A stretch of 64,000 bases of DNA, from assembly GCF_900130045.1 (NCBI RefSeq), contig NZ_FQXT01000002.1:62001-126000 (forward strand), written 5' to 3'. The notes under the pieces were generated by a model, which worked only from the letters and a program-made list of their open reading frames with translations, was not told the origin of the DNA and made no database searches. This document shows positions 55,254-63,958 of the stretch, in pieces (within the stretch, counting starts at the first letter, position 1; the number at the start of each line of letters is the position of its first letter). Source of the stretch: Leeuwenhoekiella palythoae (GTDB taxonomy: Bacteria; Bacteroidota; Bacteroidia; Flavobacteriales; Flavobacteriaceae). Both the position numbers and the translations under genes were made by a program.

Positions 55254-55256
55254 CCT

Positions 55257-55985
55257 ATGCTTTGTAGAATTTTCACAGTCTTTTTAATTCCTTTTTTTCT
55301 AAATCCTCTGTTTAGTCAAGAAACTGAAGAAAATCAGGTAGGTGTCGGTATTGGCACCTCAACCCTGGCTCCGGGTTCCGCGTTTCAAATTGAAAGTACT
55401 ACTGGGGCAATGGTTCAACCACGAATGACCTCTTCTGAAATGAATGCAATCCCTACACCTCTTGATGGCGCATTTATTTTTAATACTACCGAAAATGCTT
55501 GGTACATTCATAAAGAGGGCTCATGGCAGACTTTTGTGAGAGTGCAGACCCCTTCAATAATACTCAACCGTGGTCAAACAAATAACGCAATTATCATAAC
55601 TGACACCACTAACATTACACCTTTTCCATTAAATCAGGATAATACACTCGTTTCAGATATTGATTTTTATGAAGCCACAGAGAATAACGGAGAAATACGC
55701 ATTTTAAGAAGTGGAACGTATTTGATTTCCGCGGGATTTTCAACGACTAATCTCCCCCCAGGAAGTTTAACCTATCGTCTTGAGGTTTCCTTAAATAACA
55801 CAACTTCGTCAATTATTACAAACGGTGAAGTAAACTTACCGGGATCAGATTATTGGGGTACTAGTGGAAATATTCTTTTAATTCTACAGACTAATGATCT
55901 TATAAATATTGGATATATCTTAAAAGGCGCATCCGCTTCAACACGCACTGCAGCATTCTTTAATATTGGTGTGTCCAAACTTTAA
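55257..55985 (+). CDS. Exported protein with tail-fibre-like N-terminus, paralogue 2
   Basis: A 242-residue exported protein, a divergent tandem copy of the preceding gene: VGVGIGTSTLAPGSAFQIES, GAMVQPRMTSSEMNAIPTPLDGAFIFN and the jelly-roll segment GTYLISAGFSTTNLPPGS align one to one with it. The spacing (three bases after the first gene's stop) indicates a two-gene operon. The copies differ in most positions, so the duplication is old or they diverged in binding specificity. The coding end overlaps the convergent next gene by four bases. Confidence 0.7.
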   Translation: MLCRIFTVFLIPFFLNPLFSQETEENQVGVGIGTSTLAPGSAFQIESTTGAMVQPRMTSSEMNAIPTPLDGAFIFNTTENAWYIHKEGSWQTFVRVQTPSIILNRGQTNNAIIITDTTNITPFPLNQDNTLVSDIDFYEATENNGEIRILRSGTYLISAGFSTTNLPPGSLTYRLEVSLNNTTSSIITNGEVNLPGSDYWGTSGNILLILQTNDLINIGYILKGASASTRTAAFFNIGVSKL

Positions 55986-56404
55986 AACTGACTCCAAACC
56001 ACATTCAGCACATAATCTTCTTGTTTGATTTTTGGTTGAGAAGCATCAGGATAAGGTAAAACAGACTGACCCATCAATTCTTGAGCTGAAGAATTAAAGA
56101 GTGTTTTAGCCGGACTGTTTAAATTGATTTTTCGGCTTTCAATGGGTTTTCCATTTTTGAAGACTAAAGCCTCTATTTCTACAATACCTGCCCAAACGCA
56201 AGTTGTGTTTTGTGGACAACGGGAGTCGATCACTCGGGTAAGTTCTATTTCAACATCACCAAACGCAACCCGTTCCCCAAAAGGAACTTGAACCACGAGC
56301 TGTGGTTCGTGTACTGCCTCACCAATGACGATTTGACCTTGTTGCGCTTGAGCGCTCAGTCTACAATTGAAAACCAATAGAAATAAAACAACGAGAAATC
56401 GCAT
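55982..56404 (-). CDS. Exported hypothetical protein with conserved DSRCP motif
   Basis: A 140-residue exported protein with signal RFLVVLFLLVFNCRLSAQ. The core VIDSRCPQNTTCVWAGIVEIEALV carries two Cys residues and is a recognisable small Bacteroidota family, but its function is not known. The start ATG was chosen to give a normal signal. It lies 55 bp downstream of the zip gene on the same strand, so it probably belongs to the DtxR-ZIP transcript. Confidence 0.65.
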   Translation of the reverse strand: MRFLVVLFLLVFNCRLSAQAQQGQIVIGEAVHEPQLVVQVPFGERVAFGDVEIELTRVIDSRCPQNTTCVWAGIVEIEALVFKNGKPIESRKINLNSPAKTLFNSSAQELMGQSVLPYPDASQPKIKQEDYVLNVVWSQF

Positions 56405-56459
56405 CATAATGTAGTGTATCTGTTTCTTAAAGACTTCAGAAACAGACTGCTGTTGCAAA

Positions 56460-57281
56460 TTAGCCCAAACCTACGTCAAGCGTCATCATCAAGATAAAGC
56501 CGCCAATAAAGCCCATTGTAGCAATATCTGTATGATTGCCTTGTTGGGTTTCCGGCACGACCTCTTCTACTACTACGAAGATCATTGCCCCTGCTGCAAA
56601 CCCTAAAGCATAAGGCAATATAGGCTGAAAAGTCATCACCGCATAGGCGCCAACCACCGCCGCAATAGGTTCTACAATAGCCGAAAGTTGCCCGTAATTA
56701 AAACTTTTCCAACGGCTGAAACCTTGTCGACGTAAGGGCATCGCCACCGCAAAACCTTCCGGAAAATTTTGTAATCCTATACCTATTGCAAGTGCTACTG
56801 CACCTCCAATGGTAGCACCATCAAAACCGGCTGCTACTCCACCAAACAAAACGCCCACAGCTAAACCTTCAGGGATATTATGCAGCGTGATCGCCAGCGT
56901 AAGCAATACCGATTTGTGCCAAGGACTTCTGATTCCCTCTTTATCTTCTTCCTTAAAATTAACGTGCAAATGCGGTAACACCTTGTCAAGACCAAACAAA
57001 AAAGCTGCACCCAAAGCAAAACCAACCGCAGCAGGAATCACCTTAACAAAACCTTCTCCCGGGCTCATTTCAATTCCCGGTGCGAGCAAGCTCCAAAAAC
57101 TGGCTGCCACCATCACTCCACCGGCAAAACCCAGCATAGCATCAAACAATGCGCGGTTCATTCCTTTAAAAAAGAACACTAAAGCTGCTCCCAATGCAGT
57201 CACGCCCCAAGTAAAAAGGGTTGCGTAAAAGGCTCCGGTAACCGGACTCAAGGTTTCAAAATAATTGATGATTTCATTCAT
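56460..57281 (-). CDS. ZIP-family metal transporter
   Basis: A 273-residue inner-membrane transporter with about eight helices. The metal-binding helices contain HNIPEGLAVGVLFGG near residue 137 and NFPEGFAVAMPLR near residue 173, and a third motif is VVEEVVPE near residue 238. ZIP proteins import Zn, Fe or Mn. It is 34 bp downstream of the DtxR-family gene, so its expression is probably controlled by that repressor. Confidence 0.9.
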   Translation of the reverse strand: MNEIINYFETLSPVTGAFYATLFTWGVTALGAALVFFFKGMNRALFDAMLGFAGGVMVAASFWSLLAPGIEMSPGEGFVKVIPAAVGFALGAAFLFGLDKVLPHLHVNFKEEDKEGIRSPWHKSVLLTLAITLHNIPEGLAVGVLFGGVAAGFDGATIGGAVALAIGIGLQNFPEGFAVAMPLRRQGFSRWKSFNYGQLSAIVEPIAAVVGAYAVMTFQPILPYALGFAAGAMIFVVVEEVVPETQQGNHTDIATMGFIGGFILMMTLDVGLG

Positions 57282-57315
57282 AATATTAAAATGCTAACTT
57301 TTTAAACGGATTAAA

Positions 57316-57966
57316 CTATACACGTACATAGATGTGCTCTGTCGCGATTTGAGAAAGTAGAAGTTCGCGATCGTCGATGCGCACCGTCATACTTTTATCA
57401 AATTCCTGCACACTAAGAATATGAATCACACTGCCCAAACGTATGTTTTGCTGATCTAAAAATTGAAGAAACGAAGACGAGGTATCGTTCACGCCAATAC
57501 ACGTCCCGATATCGCCCGGATTTAATTGTGAAACCCGCTTTTTTTCCATTTTGACTACATTTCCTTCTTCATCAGGTATGGGATCACCGTGCGGGTCGTG
57601 CTTAGGATATCCTAAAAACTTATCTAATTCGCGTATAAGCTTATCAGATTTTATATGCTCTAACTGTTCGGCAACGTCGTGAATTTCATCCCAACTAAAA
57701 TCAAGCTTATTGGCCAAAAAAGTTTCCCACAAACGGTGTTTACGTATAATTTTTAATGCGGAAACTGCTCCCGAATCTTTTAAAATCACACCTTGATAAG
57801 GTTGATAATGCACCAACCCCTTCTCATCTAGCTTTTTAATCATTTCTGTAGCCGAAGCAGGCTTGGTATCCAGGTACTTAGATAAAACATTGGTACTTAC
57901 ACCTTTAGGATGCTCCTTTTGTAAGGCATAAATAGATTTTAAATAATTTTCTTCAGAAAAAGTCAT
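57316..57966 (-). CDS. DtxR/MntR-family metal-dependent repressor
   Basis: A 216-residue regulator. Residues 1-65 form the winged helix (TFSEENYLKSIYALQKEHPKGVSTNVLSKYLDTKPASATEMIKKL), then a dimerisation/metal domain (HRLWETFLANKLDFSWDEIHDVAEQLEH), then a C-terminal SH3-like FeoA domain from about residue 140. The start at 57966 follows family length; an ATG two codons earlier is also possible. It binds DNA when loaded with Fe(II) or Mn(II). A DtxR-type operator lies about 50 bp upstream. Confidence 0.9.
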   Translation of the reverse strand: MTFSEENYLKSIYALQKEHPKGVSTNVLSKYLDTKPASATEMIKKLDEKGLVHYQPYQGVILKDSGAVSALKIIRKHRLWETFLANKLDFSWDEIHDVAEQLEHIKSDKLIRELDKFLGYPKHDPHGDPIPDEEGNVVKMEKKRVSQLNPGDIGTCIGVNDTSSSFLQFLDQQNIRLGSVIHILSVQEFDKSMTVRIDDRELLLSQIATEHIYVRV

Positions 57967-58017
57967 ATTCATTTTTAAATATACCGCAATAATACGCAAA
58001 ATATATCAAATATATTT

Positions 58018-58033
58018 TTTAGGTTTGCCTAAA
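58018..58033. promoter_or_regulatory. DtxR/MntR-type operator
   Basis: TTTAGG-TTTG-CCTAAA, a perfect 6+4+6 inverted repeat with the TTAGG...CCTAA half-sites of DtxR, IdeR and MntR/SirR operators. It lies between the divergent DtxR and TonB-receptor genes, 23 bp before the receptor ATG. Confidence 0.75.
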
Positions 58034-58055
58034 TTTTAATTTTTTAAAACTGTAA

Positions 58056-60416
58056 ATGTCTCTAAATAATTACCTTAAAATCGCTTTTCTGTTCATCACA
58101 CAATTGGTTTTAGCACAAGAGCAAACCACAATTACTGGTGTAATTACAGATGGTACTACTCCGGTTCCGTTTGCTAATATCATAGTAGAAGGCTCCACAA
58201 ATGGTGTTGCCGCTGATGAGAACGGATCTTTTGAAATCACTTTGTCTCTTGAAGAAGCTACTTTAGTTTTTAAAGCTGTTGGTTTTAAAACCCAGCGTAA
58301 AGCGATTCAACCTGAAAATTTTAGAAATAAACCGCTGGCCATTGAACTTCAAGAAGATCTCCTAGGTCTGGAAGAAGTTGTGGTGAGCGCCACCCGTAAT
58401 CGCATCAGTAAAAAGGAGGCTCCTGTGATTGTAAAAGTGCTTAGCCCAAAATTGTTTAAGGCAACGCAATCTATTTCGCTCGCTGATGGTCTTAATTACC
58501 AGCCCGGAGTGCGCGTGGAAACCAACTGTCAGAATTGTGGTTTTACGCAAGTGCGCCTAAACGGACTTGAAGGCCAATACACCCAAATTTTGGTCAACAG
58601 CAGACCTGTTTTTAGTGCGCTCAACGGCGTGTATGGTCTGGAGCAAATTCCGGTGAGCATCATTGACCGGGTAGAAGTTGTGCGTAGTGGTGGTTCGGCG
58701 CTTTTTGGGTCTAACGCGATTGCAGGAACTGTAAATGTCATAACCAAAGAACCGGTAAATAACAGTTGGGAAGTAAACAGTAATCTGGGTCTAATAGATG
58801 GTAAAACCGCAGATCGTACATTGAATATGAATACATCAATTGTGAGCGAGGATCTATCTACAGGAGTTACCCTTTATGGAATGTACCGCGATCGTGATGC
58901 ATTTGATGCCAATGGAGATGGTTTTAGCGAAATCACCAAACTCACCAATCATTCTTTTGGGTCTAAAGCTTTTTACAGACCAAATGATAACAGCAGGATT
59001 GGTTTAGATTTTACGGCAATAAAAGAATACCGCCGCGGCGGAGACCGTATTGAGCTGGCGCCCCAGTTTACAGACATTACCGAAGAATTAGATCACAACA
59101 CGATATTTACCGGGGCAGATTATGAGTTGTACAATGACGAACGCACAAATAATCTTTCGGTGTACGCTTCTCTACAACATACTGATCGCAAAAGCTATTA
59201 CGGTGGTTTAGGTGGCGGGCGCACGGCTGCAGACTCTATCGCTGCTAACAATGCTTTTGGAAACACTAAAGATCTCGGGCTGGTTTCCGGAGCAAAATTC
59301 AGTCATACCTTTAAAAATAAAGATGTTTTAACCAGCGGTGTTGAATATCAATTGAATGATACTGAAGATGCAATACTAGGATACAACCGTGTTGTAGATC
59401 AGCAAGTAAATAGTTTTGGGCTCTACAGTCAATATGAGTGGAAACCTTTAAAAGATTTTACCACCCTTTTAGGCGCACGCCTTGATCATATTTCGGTAGA
59501 TGGATATTACACCATACAGAATATTGAGCGTACTTCAGAAGTCTCAGAAACCGTTTTGAGTCCGCGTATTACGCTGCTTTATGACATTACACACGAACTG
59601 CAATTTAGAGGAGGTTATGCTCGGGGTTTTAGAGCGCCGCAAGCGTTTAATGAAGATTTACACATCAGCTCCGTAGGTGGCGAACAGCGCTTTGCTATTT
59701 TGAGCGATGACCTGGAAAGCGAATTTTCTAATGCCTATACTGCCTCGCTGAATCTCACTAAAAATTTCAACAAAACTCAGACTTCATTGCTAGTTGAAGG
59801 CTTTTACACCACCTTGCAGAATCCGTTTACACTGGTAAGCACAGGTGCTTCATTACCTAACGGCGCTATCCTTGAAGAATCTCGCAATGGTAGTGGCGCT
59901 TATGTTGCTGGGACTAACGTAGAACTTACGGTCTCGCCCAGTCAAGACTTATATTTTCAAGCCGGAATCACCTACCAAAAGTCGATCTACAAAGAAGATC
60001 AAGTACTCTTTGAAAGCGACGGCACCGTACCCGGAGAAAACAACGTGGTTATCTCTGAGTTTACACGCGCGCCTAATCTTTACGGTTTTTTTAATGTCAA
60101 CTGGGTGATTAGTGAAGCCTTTAAAATGGACCTTGCCGCAAGTTACACGGGCAGTATGATTGCTCCGCACGTGGTGAGCGACAGCGGGTTTATCGCCCTT
60201 GAAGAAACGCCACAATTTATTGATGTGACCCCAAAAGTCACCTATCATTTTGACCTCAAAGATACCTTTCACATAGAGTTGAGTACCGGTATTCAAAATG
60301 TGTTTAACAGCTATCAGGATGATTTTGACCGCGGGCCTCTTAGAGATTCAGATTATATTTATGGTCCCAATCGTCCGCGAACATTTTTCTTTGGAATTCG
60401 CTTCGGCGACTTCTAG
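58056..60416 (+). CDS. TonB-dependent outer-membrane receptor, probable metal uptake
   Basis: A 786-residue receptor: signal peptide, CarboxypepD_reg-like domain (TTITGVITDGTTPVPFANIIVEG), plug from about residue 110 (VVSATRNRISKKEAPVIVKV; TNCQNCGFTQVRLNGLEG with a CQNC pair) and a barrel ending in FFFGIRFGDF. The gene diverges from a DtxR-type repressor with a matching operator 23 bp upstream, so it is probably induced when iron or manganese is low. The likely cargo is a metal or metal complex. Its partner thioredoxin-fold gene follows closely. Confidence 0.88.
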   Translation: MSLNNYLKIAFLFITQLVLAQEQTTITGVITDGTTPVPFANIIVEGSTNGVAADENGSFEITLSLEEATLVFKAVGFKTQRKAIQPENFRNKPLAIELQEDLLGLEEVVVSATRNRISKKEAPVIVKVLSPKLFKATQSISLADGLNYQPGVRVETNCQNCGFTQVRLNGLEGQYTQILVNSRPVFSALNGVYGLEQIPVSIIDRVEVVRSGGSALFGSNAIAGTVNVITKEPVNNSWEVNSNLGLIDGKTADRTLNMNTSIVSEDLSTGVTLYGMYRDRDAFDANGDGFSEITKLTNHSFGSKAFYRPNDNSRIGLDFTAIKEYRRGGDRIELAPQFTDITEELDHNTIFTGADYELYNDERTNNLSVYASLQHTDRKSYYGGLGGGRTAADSIAANNAFGNTKDLGLVSGAKFSHTFKNKDVLTSGVEYQLNDTEDAILGYNRVVDQQVNSFGLYSQYEWKPLKDFTTLLGARLDHISVDGYYTIQNIERTSEVSETVLSPRITLLYDITHELQFRGGYARGFRAPQAFNEDLHISSVGGEQRFAILSDDLESEFSNAYTASLNLTKNFNKTQTSLLVEGFYTTLQNPFTLVSTGASLPNGAILEESRNGSGAYVAGTNVELTVSPSQDLYFQAGITYQKSIYKEDQVLFESDGTVPGENNVVISEFTRAPNLYGFFNVNWVISEAFKMDLAASYTGSMIAPHVVSDSGFIALEETPQFIDVTPKVTYHFDLKDTFHIELSTGIQNVFNSYQDDFDRGPLRDSDYIYGPNRPRTFFFGIRFGDF

Positions 60417-60444
60417 TCCTTGCAGGACAGTCAAAAATTTGTTT

Positions 60445-60915
60445 ATGAAACAATTAATCTTTTTTCTATTTCTTTCTTGCGGAAGCCTTATTGCTCAAAA
60501 GAGTGATCAGCAAATCAACTGGTTAAGTTGGGAAGAACTTGAGGAAGCGCTGACAGAAAACCCCAAGAAGACTTTGGTGTTTTTTCACGCCGATTGGTGT
60601 GCGTATTGCAAAAAAATTGACCGGGTGGTCTTTACTAAACCTGAAGTCATCGCCAAAGTTAACCGAGATTTCTATGCAGTCAGAATGAACGCTGAAACCA
60701 CAGACACCATCACTTTTGATGGAAAGGTGTTTACCAATCCACTGGCTAAAACGCAGCGTAATGCAGTGCATCAACTGGCTGCACTTTTGGGATCGCGAGA
60801 AGATCAGGATTTTTCGCTACCGGTAACTTTGATTTTTGATAAACAGTTCAAGGTAAAACGCAGGATCTTTGAGTATTACACTTCAAAAGAACTTTTAAAG
60901 TATTTAAACCAGTAG
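60445..60915 (+). CDS. Exported thioredoxin-fold protein
   Basis: A 156-residue protein with signal MKQLIFFLFLSCGSLIAQ and a thioredoxin-like domain with active-site CAYC in FFHADWCAYCKKID. The start was placed at this ATG; longer readings run back into the receptor gene. The family (DUF255/thioredoxin_7-like) reduces or isomerises disulfides in the periplasm. It lies 28 bp after the TonB receptor gene, and its target could be the CQNC pair in the receptor plug, which is inference. Confidence 0.82.
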   Translation: MKQLIFFLFLSCGSLIAQKSDQQINWLSWEELEEALTENPKKTLVFFHADWCAYCKKIDRVVFTKPEVIAKVNRDFYAVRMNAETTDTITFDGKVFTNPLAKTQRNAVHQLAALLGSREDQDFSLPVTLIFDKQFKVKRRIFEYYTSKELLKYLNQ

Positions 60916-60957
60916 ACCGTTGCCGGGACGCATTTTTAATCCTAGTTTTAAACTCAG

Positions 60958-62106
60958 ATGCAAGATGCCACAAATCACTTTGACTACATCATTCTCGGCG
61001 CCGGACTTTCGGGGTTGATGCTTGCCTATCGCATGAGTCAAGATGCTTTTTTTAAGGATAAATCGGTTTTGATTCTTGATAAGTCTGACAAAAAAATCAA
61101 TGATCGCACCTGGTGTTTCTGGAGTCAACATACCGCAGAATGGGATACGGTGATCAGCAAAAAATGGAATACTATTCGGTTTAAAAGTGCAGGATTTGAT
61201 GCTGAAATTCCGCTAAAAAAGTACACATACAGTAAAATTGAAGGACTCGATTTTTACAACCAAATTTTTGAACAGCTTCAGGCTTCGAAAAATTTCCAAT
61301 TTAGAACGGAAACGTACCTGAGTCATCGTGAACATAATGTTTCGGTTGAAGTCCAAACAAAAAACAACACATATTCCGCAGCAAAACTCTTTACTAGCAT
61401 TCTTCCTCCGGAGCGTCTTGAAAAGCAAACGCAATTTCCTGTTTTACAACAGCATTTTATAGGGTGGGAAGTTAAAACTCCATCGTCAGTTTTTGAACCA
61501 GAGATTGCCACATTTATGGATTTTGATATTCCGCAGCGGCGTAATACACGTTTTATGTATGTGTTGCCTACGGAGAAAAATAAAGCGCTGGTAGAGTACA
61601 CGCTTTTCTCAGAAAAACTGCTTCCAAAAGCAGAATATGAAGTCGCAATTAAAGAATATCTTGAAGAATTAGGTGTTCCCGAGTATACCATTCACGCTAC
61701 AGAACAGGGCAGCATCCCTATGACGGCTTTTCCATTTGAACAATTCAATTCAAAAAACATACTTCACATTGGTACTGCAGGCGGCTGGACCCGCGGAAGC
61801 ACCGGTTATACTTTTACCTACACCACAAAACGCACAAAACAACTTATTGCTTTTTTAAGGACGGAAAGTGATCTTTCTAAGTTTAGCATCAAGGATCGTT
61901 ACCGCTGGTACGATGCAATTTTTCTGGATGTGCTTTACCGAAAAAATCAAATGGGAGCGCAGTTGTTTACCCGAATGTTCAAAAAAAATAACGTGGATGC
62001 AATTTTTAGATTTCTGGACGGAGAAAGCAGCCTGAAAGATGATTTGAGCATCATTTTAAGTATGCCAAAAAAGGAATTTATCAAGTCATTTTTCGGGTTA
62101 AAGTAA
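60958..62106 (+). CDS. crtY: Lycopene beta-cyclase
   Basis: A 382-residue FAD enzyme that closes the beta rings of carotenoids such as zeaxanthin. It has the N-terminal dinucleotide motif DYIILGAGLSGLMLAYRM, the DRTWCFW motif near residue 50, and GTAGGWTRGSTGYTF near residue 275, all typical of CrtY. Other crt genes are not nearby, so it is separated from the phytoene and lycopene steps. The gene follows the thioredoxin gene by 42 bp; it may share its transcript. Confidence 0.92.
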   Translation: MQDATNHFDYIILGAGLSGLMLAYRMSQDAFFKDKSVLILDKSDKKINDRTWCFWSQHTAEWDTVISKKWNTIRFKSAGFDAEIPLKKYTYSKIEGLDFYNQIFEQLQASKNFQFRTETYLSHREHNVSVEVQTKNNTYSAAKLFTSILPPERLEKQTQFPVLQQHFIGWEVKTPSSVFEPEIATFMDFDIPQRRNTRFMYVLPTEKNKALVEYTLFSEKLLPKAEYEVAIKEYLEELGVPEYTIHATEQGSIPMTAFPFEQFNSKNILHIGTAGGWTRGSTGYTFTYTTKRTKQLIAFLRTESDLSKFSIKDRYRWYDAIFLDVLYRKNQMGAQLFTRMFKKNNVDAIFRFLDGESSLKDDLSIILSMPKKEFIKSFFGLK

Positions 62107-62135
62107 TCTTTAGCTCAAACTTACCTAGATCTTCT

Positions 62136-62143
62136 TACCTTTG
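62136..62143 (+). promoter_or_regulatory. -7 promoter element of the AraC-family gene
   Basis: TACCTTTG fits TAnnTTTG, with a weak TTTAGC element 21 bp upstream (62109-62114). The ATG is 27 bases downstream. Confidence 0.45.
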
Positions 62144-62170
62144 AATTTTACAATTAGGTAAATTCAAATC

Positions 62171-63100
62171 ATGCAGCACACCAGTCTGGAAGCATTTTAT
62201 AAGGAAGCCGCCATTTTTACCGGCAAAGAAATAGAAACGCTGTTGCCTCCGGGCATCAACAAAGAGATCGGGCATTTTAATGTCTTTGATATTTCTGAAA
62301 CGATCAGGGCGGTAAAAGAAAAAAATGAAATGCCGTATAACCGCAGAGCCTATTACAAAATCAGCTTGATACGCGGTGAAAACAGAGCAGAATATGCTGA
62401 TAAAGTGATCGAGATAAAATCAAATGCATTGCTCTTTGCAACGCCTAACGTGCCCTATCATTGGGTTCCCTTAGATGAAGATCAAAACGGCTCTTTTTGT
62501 GTTTTTACCGATGCGTTTTTAATGCAAAGTAAAAGCGGTATCGATCTTGAAAAACTTCCTATTTTTCAGCCCGGAAGTCTTCCCGTATTTGAGATTTCAG
62601 ATGAACAAGCTGAGGCTATTGCGCCTATTTTCAGCAAAATGAAAACAGAAATCGCTTCTGATTATGAGTTTAAGTACGACTTGCTGCGCACCTATTTACT
62701 TGAATTGATTCATTACGGGCAAAAGCTGCGTCCGGCGCATCAGGTGAGTAACAATCAGAATGCCGCTAAGCGGATTATTTCTTTATTCATTGAGCTTCTT
62801 GAACGTCAATTTCCCATTGAATCACCTCAGCAACGCTTGCAATTACGGTCGGCTAAAGACTACGCAGATCGGCTTGCGATTCACGTGAATCACCTCAACA
62901 AAGTATTAAAAGAAAGCTTAGGCAGCACTACAACAGATATTATCAAAAAACGCATTATTCAAGAGTCTAAAATTCTGCTAAAACAAACCGACTGGACAGT
63001 ATCTGAGATCGCATTTAGCCTTGGTTTTGAAGAGGTAGCTCATTTTTCTAACTTCTTTAAAAAGCAAACTCAACTGTCTCCGCTCAACTTCAGAACCTAG
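62171..63100 (+). CDS. AraC-family transcriptional regulator
   Basis: A 309-residue regulator with an N-terminal ligand-binding cupin-like domain (residues 15-190) and a C-terminal double helix-turn-helix (HVNHLNKVLKESLGSTTTDIIKKRI, then WTVSEIAFSLGFEEVAHFSNFFKKQTQLSPLNFR). The SDR gene downstream on the same strand is the likely target, with a short inverted repeat between them. The inducer is unknown. Confidence 0.88.
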   Translation: MQHTSLEAFYKEAAIFTGKEIETLLPPGINKEIGHFNVFDISETIRAVKEKNEMPYNRRAYYKISLIRGENRAEYADKVIEIKSNALLFATPNVPYHWVPLDEDQNGSFCVFTDAFLMQSKSGIDLEKLPIFQPGSLPVFEISDEQAEAIAPIFSKMKTEIASDYEFKYDLLRTYLLELIHYGQKLRPAHQVSNNQNAAKRIISLFIELLERQFPIESPQQRLQLRSAKDYADRLAIHVNHLNKVLKESLGSTTTDIIKKRIIQESKILLKQTDWTVSEIAFSLGFEEVAHFSNFFKKQTQLSPLNFRT

Positions 63101-63124
63101 ATAACTTTGAATTTTACAAACTAT

Positions 63125-63143
63125 GCTTTGATGCTTGCAAAGC
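63125..63143. promoter_or_regulatory. Inverted repeat between AraC-family and SDR genes
   Basis: GCTTTG-ATGCTTG-CAAAGC, a 6-bp perfect inverted repeat with a 7-nt spacer, about 50 bp before the SDR ATG. Possible operator; weak evidence. Confidence 0.35.
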
Positions 63144-63193
63144 AATAGCCTTTAGTTTCCCGCAACTTTGCAGTATAATTAAATACTACAACT

Positions 63194-63958
63194 ATGGAAA
63201 CTAAAAACAAAATCGCTTTGATAACCGGCGGAAGCCGTGGATTAGGCAAAGATATGGCGCTTAGCCTTGCAAAAACCGGTGTTGATGTTCTGATCACTTA
63301 CCACAGTAACGCAGATAAAGCACAAGAGGTGGTGACTGCAATCGAAGCCTTAGGTCAAAAAGCTGCGGCATTTCAGCTAGATACTGCCAACGTTAAGTCT
63401 TTTGATGATTTTATCGCACAAATTACCAATCATTTAAAAGAGCAGGAAAGCCATCCCAATATTGACTTTTTGATCAATAATGCCGGAACTGCACTGTATG
63501 CCCCAATAATGCAAACCACCGAAGAACAATTTGATGAGATGGTGAACATACATCACAAAGGTGTTTTCTTTCTAACGCAAAAAGCATTACCGTATATGAA
63601 TGACGGCGGAAGAATCATTAATATTTCTTCAGGATTGGCGCGTTTCAGTTTACCGGGATCTTCAACCTATGCTTCTATGAAAGGTGCAATTGAAGTACTC
63701 ACGCGCTATCTCGCTAAAGAATTGGGTGATCGAAAAATTACAGCAAATGTGGTCGCACCGGGCGCTATTGAAACCGACTTTGGAAACGGACACGTACGTG
63801 ATGATGCCAAAACCAACGAAATGGTCGCTCAAATGACGGCCTTAGGTCGCGCAGGATTACCGGAAGATATTGGCGGTGTTGTTGCCTTTTTATGTTCGCC
63901 GGAAGCACGCTGGGTCAACGGCCAACGCATAGAAGTTTCAGGCGGAATGAATTTGTAA
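63194..63958 (+). CDS. SDR-family oxidoreductase
   Basis: A 254-residue classical short-chain dehydrogenase. The cofactor motif is GGSRGLGKDMA near residue 13, followed by NNAGT, catalytic Ser in INISSGLARFS, and YASMK near residue 160 with catalytic Tyr and Lys. The C-terminal VNGQRIEVSGGM is family-typical. The preference for NADPH is suggested by SR after the first Gly residues. Substrate unknown; expression is probably controlled by the AraC-family regulator just upstream. Confidence 0.88.
   Translation: METKNKIALITGGSRGLGKDMALSLAKTGVDVLITYHSNADKAQEVVTAIEALGQKAAAFQLDTANVKSFDDFIAQITNHLKEQESHPNIDFLINNAGTALYAPIMQTTEEQFDEMVNIHHKGVFFLTQKALPYMNDGGRIINISSGLARFSLPGSSTYASMKGAIEVLTRYLAKELGDRKITANVVAPGAIETDFGNGHVRDDAKTNEMVAQMTALGRAGLPEDIGGVVAFLCSPEARWVNGQRIEVSGGMNL

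Noticed and set aside
54519-55985. Possible prophage fragment from fibre-like proteins
   Set aside because: No capsid, terminase, portal, integrase or lysis genes nearby; both proteins carry export signals, and the module is common in Bacteroidota surface proteins.
56809-57228. 139-residue open frame opposite the ZIP transporter
   Set aside because: Pro/Lys/Ala-rich translation produced by the complement of Gly/Ala/Leu membrane helices; no motif and no room for regulatory signals.
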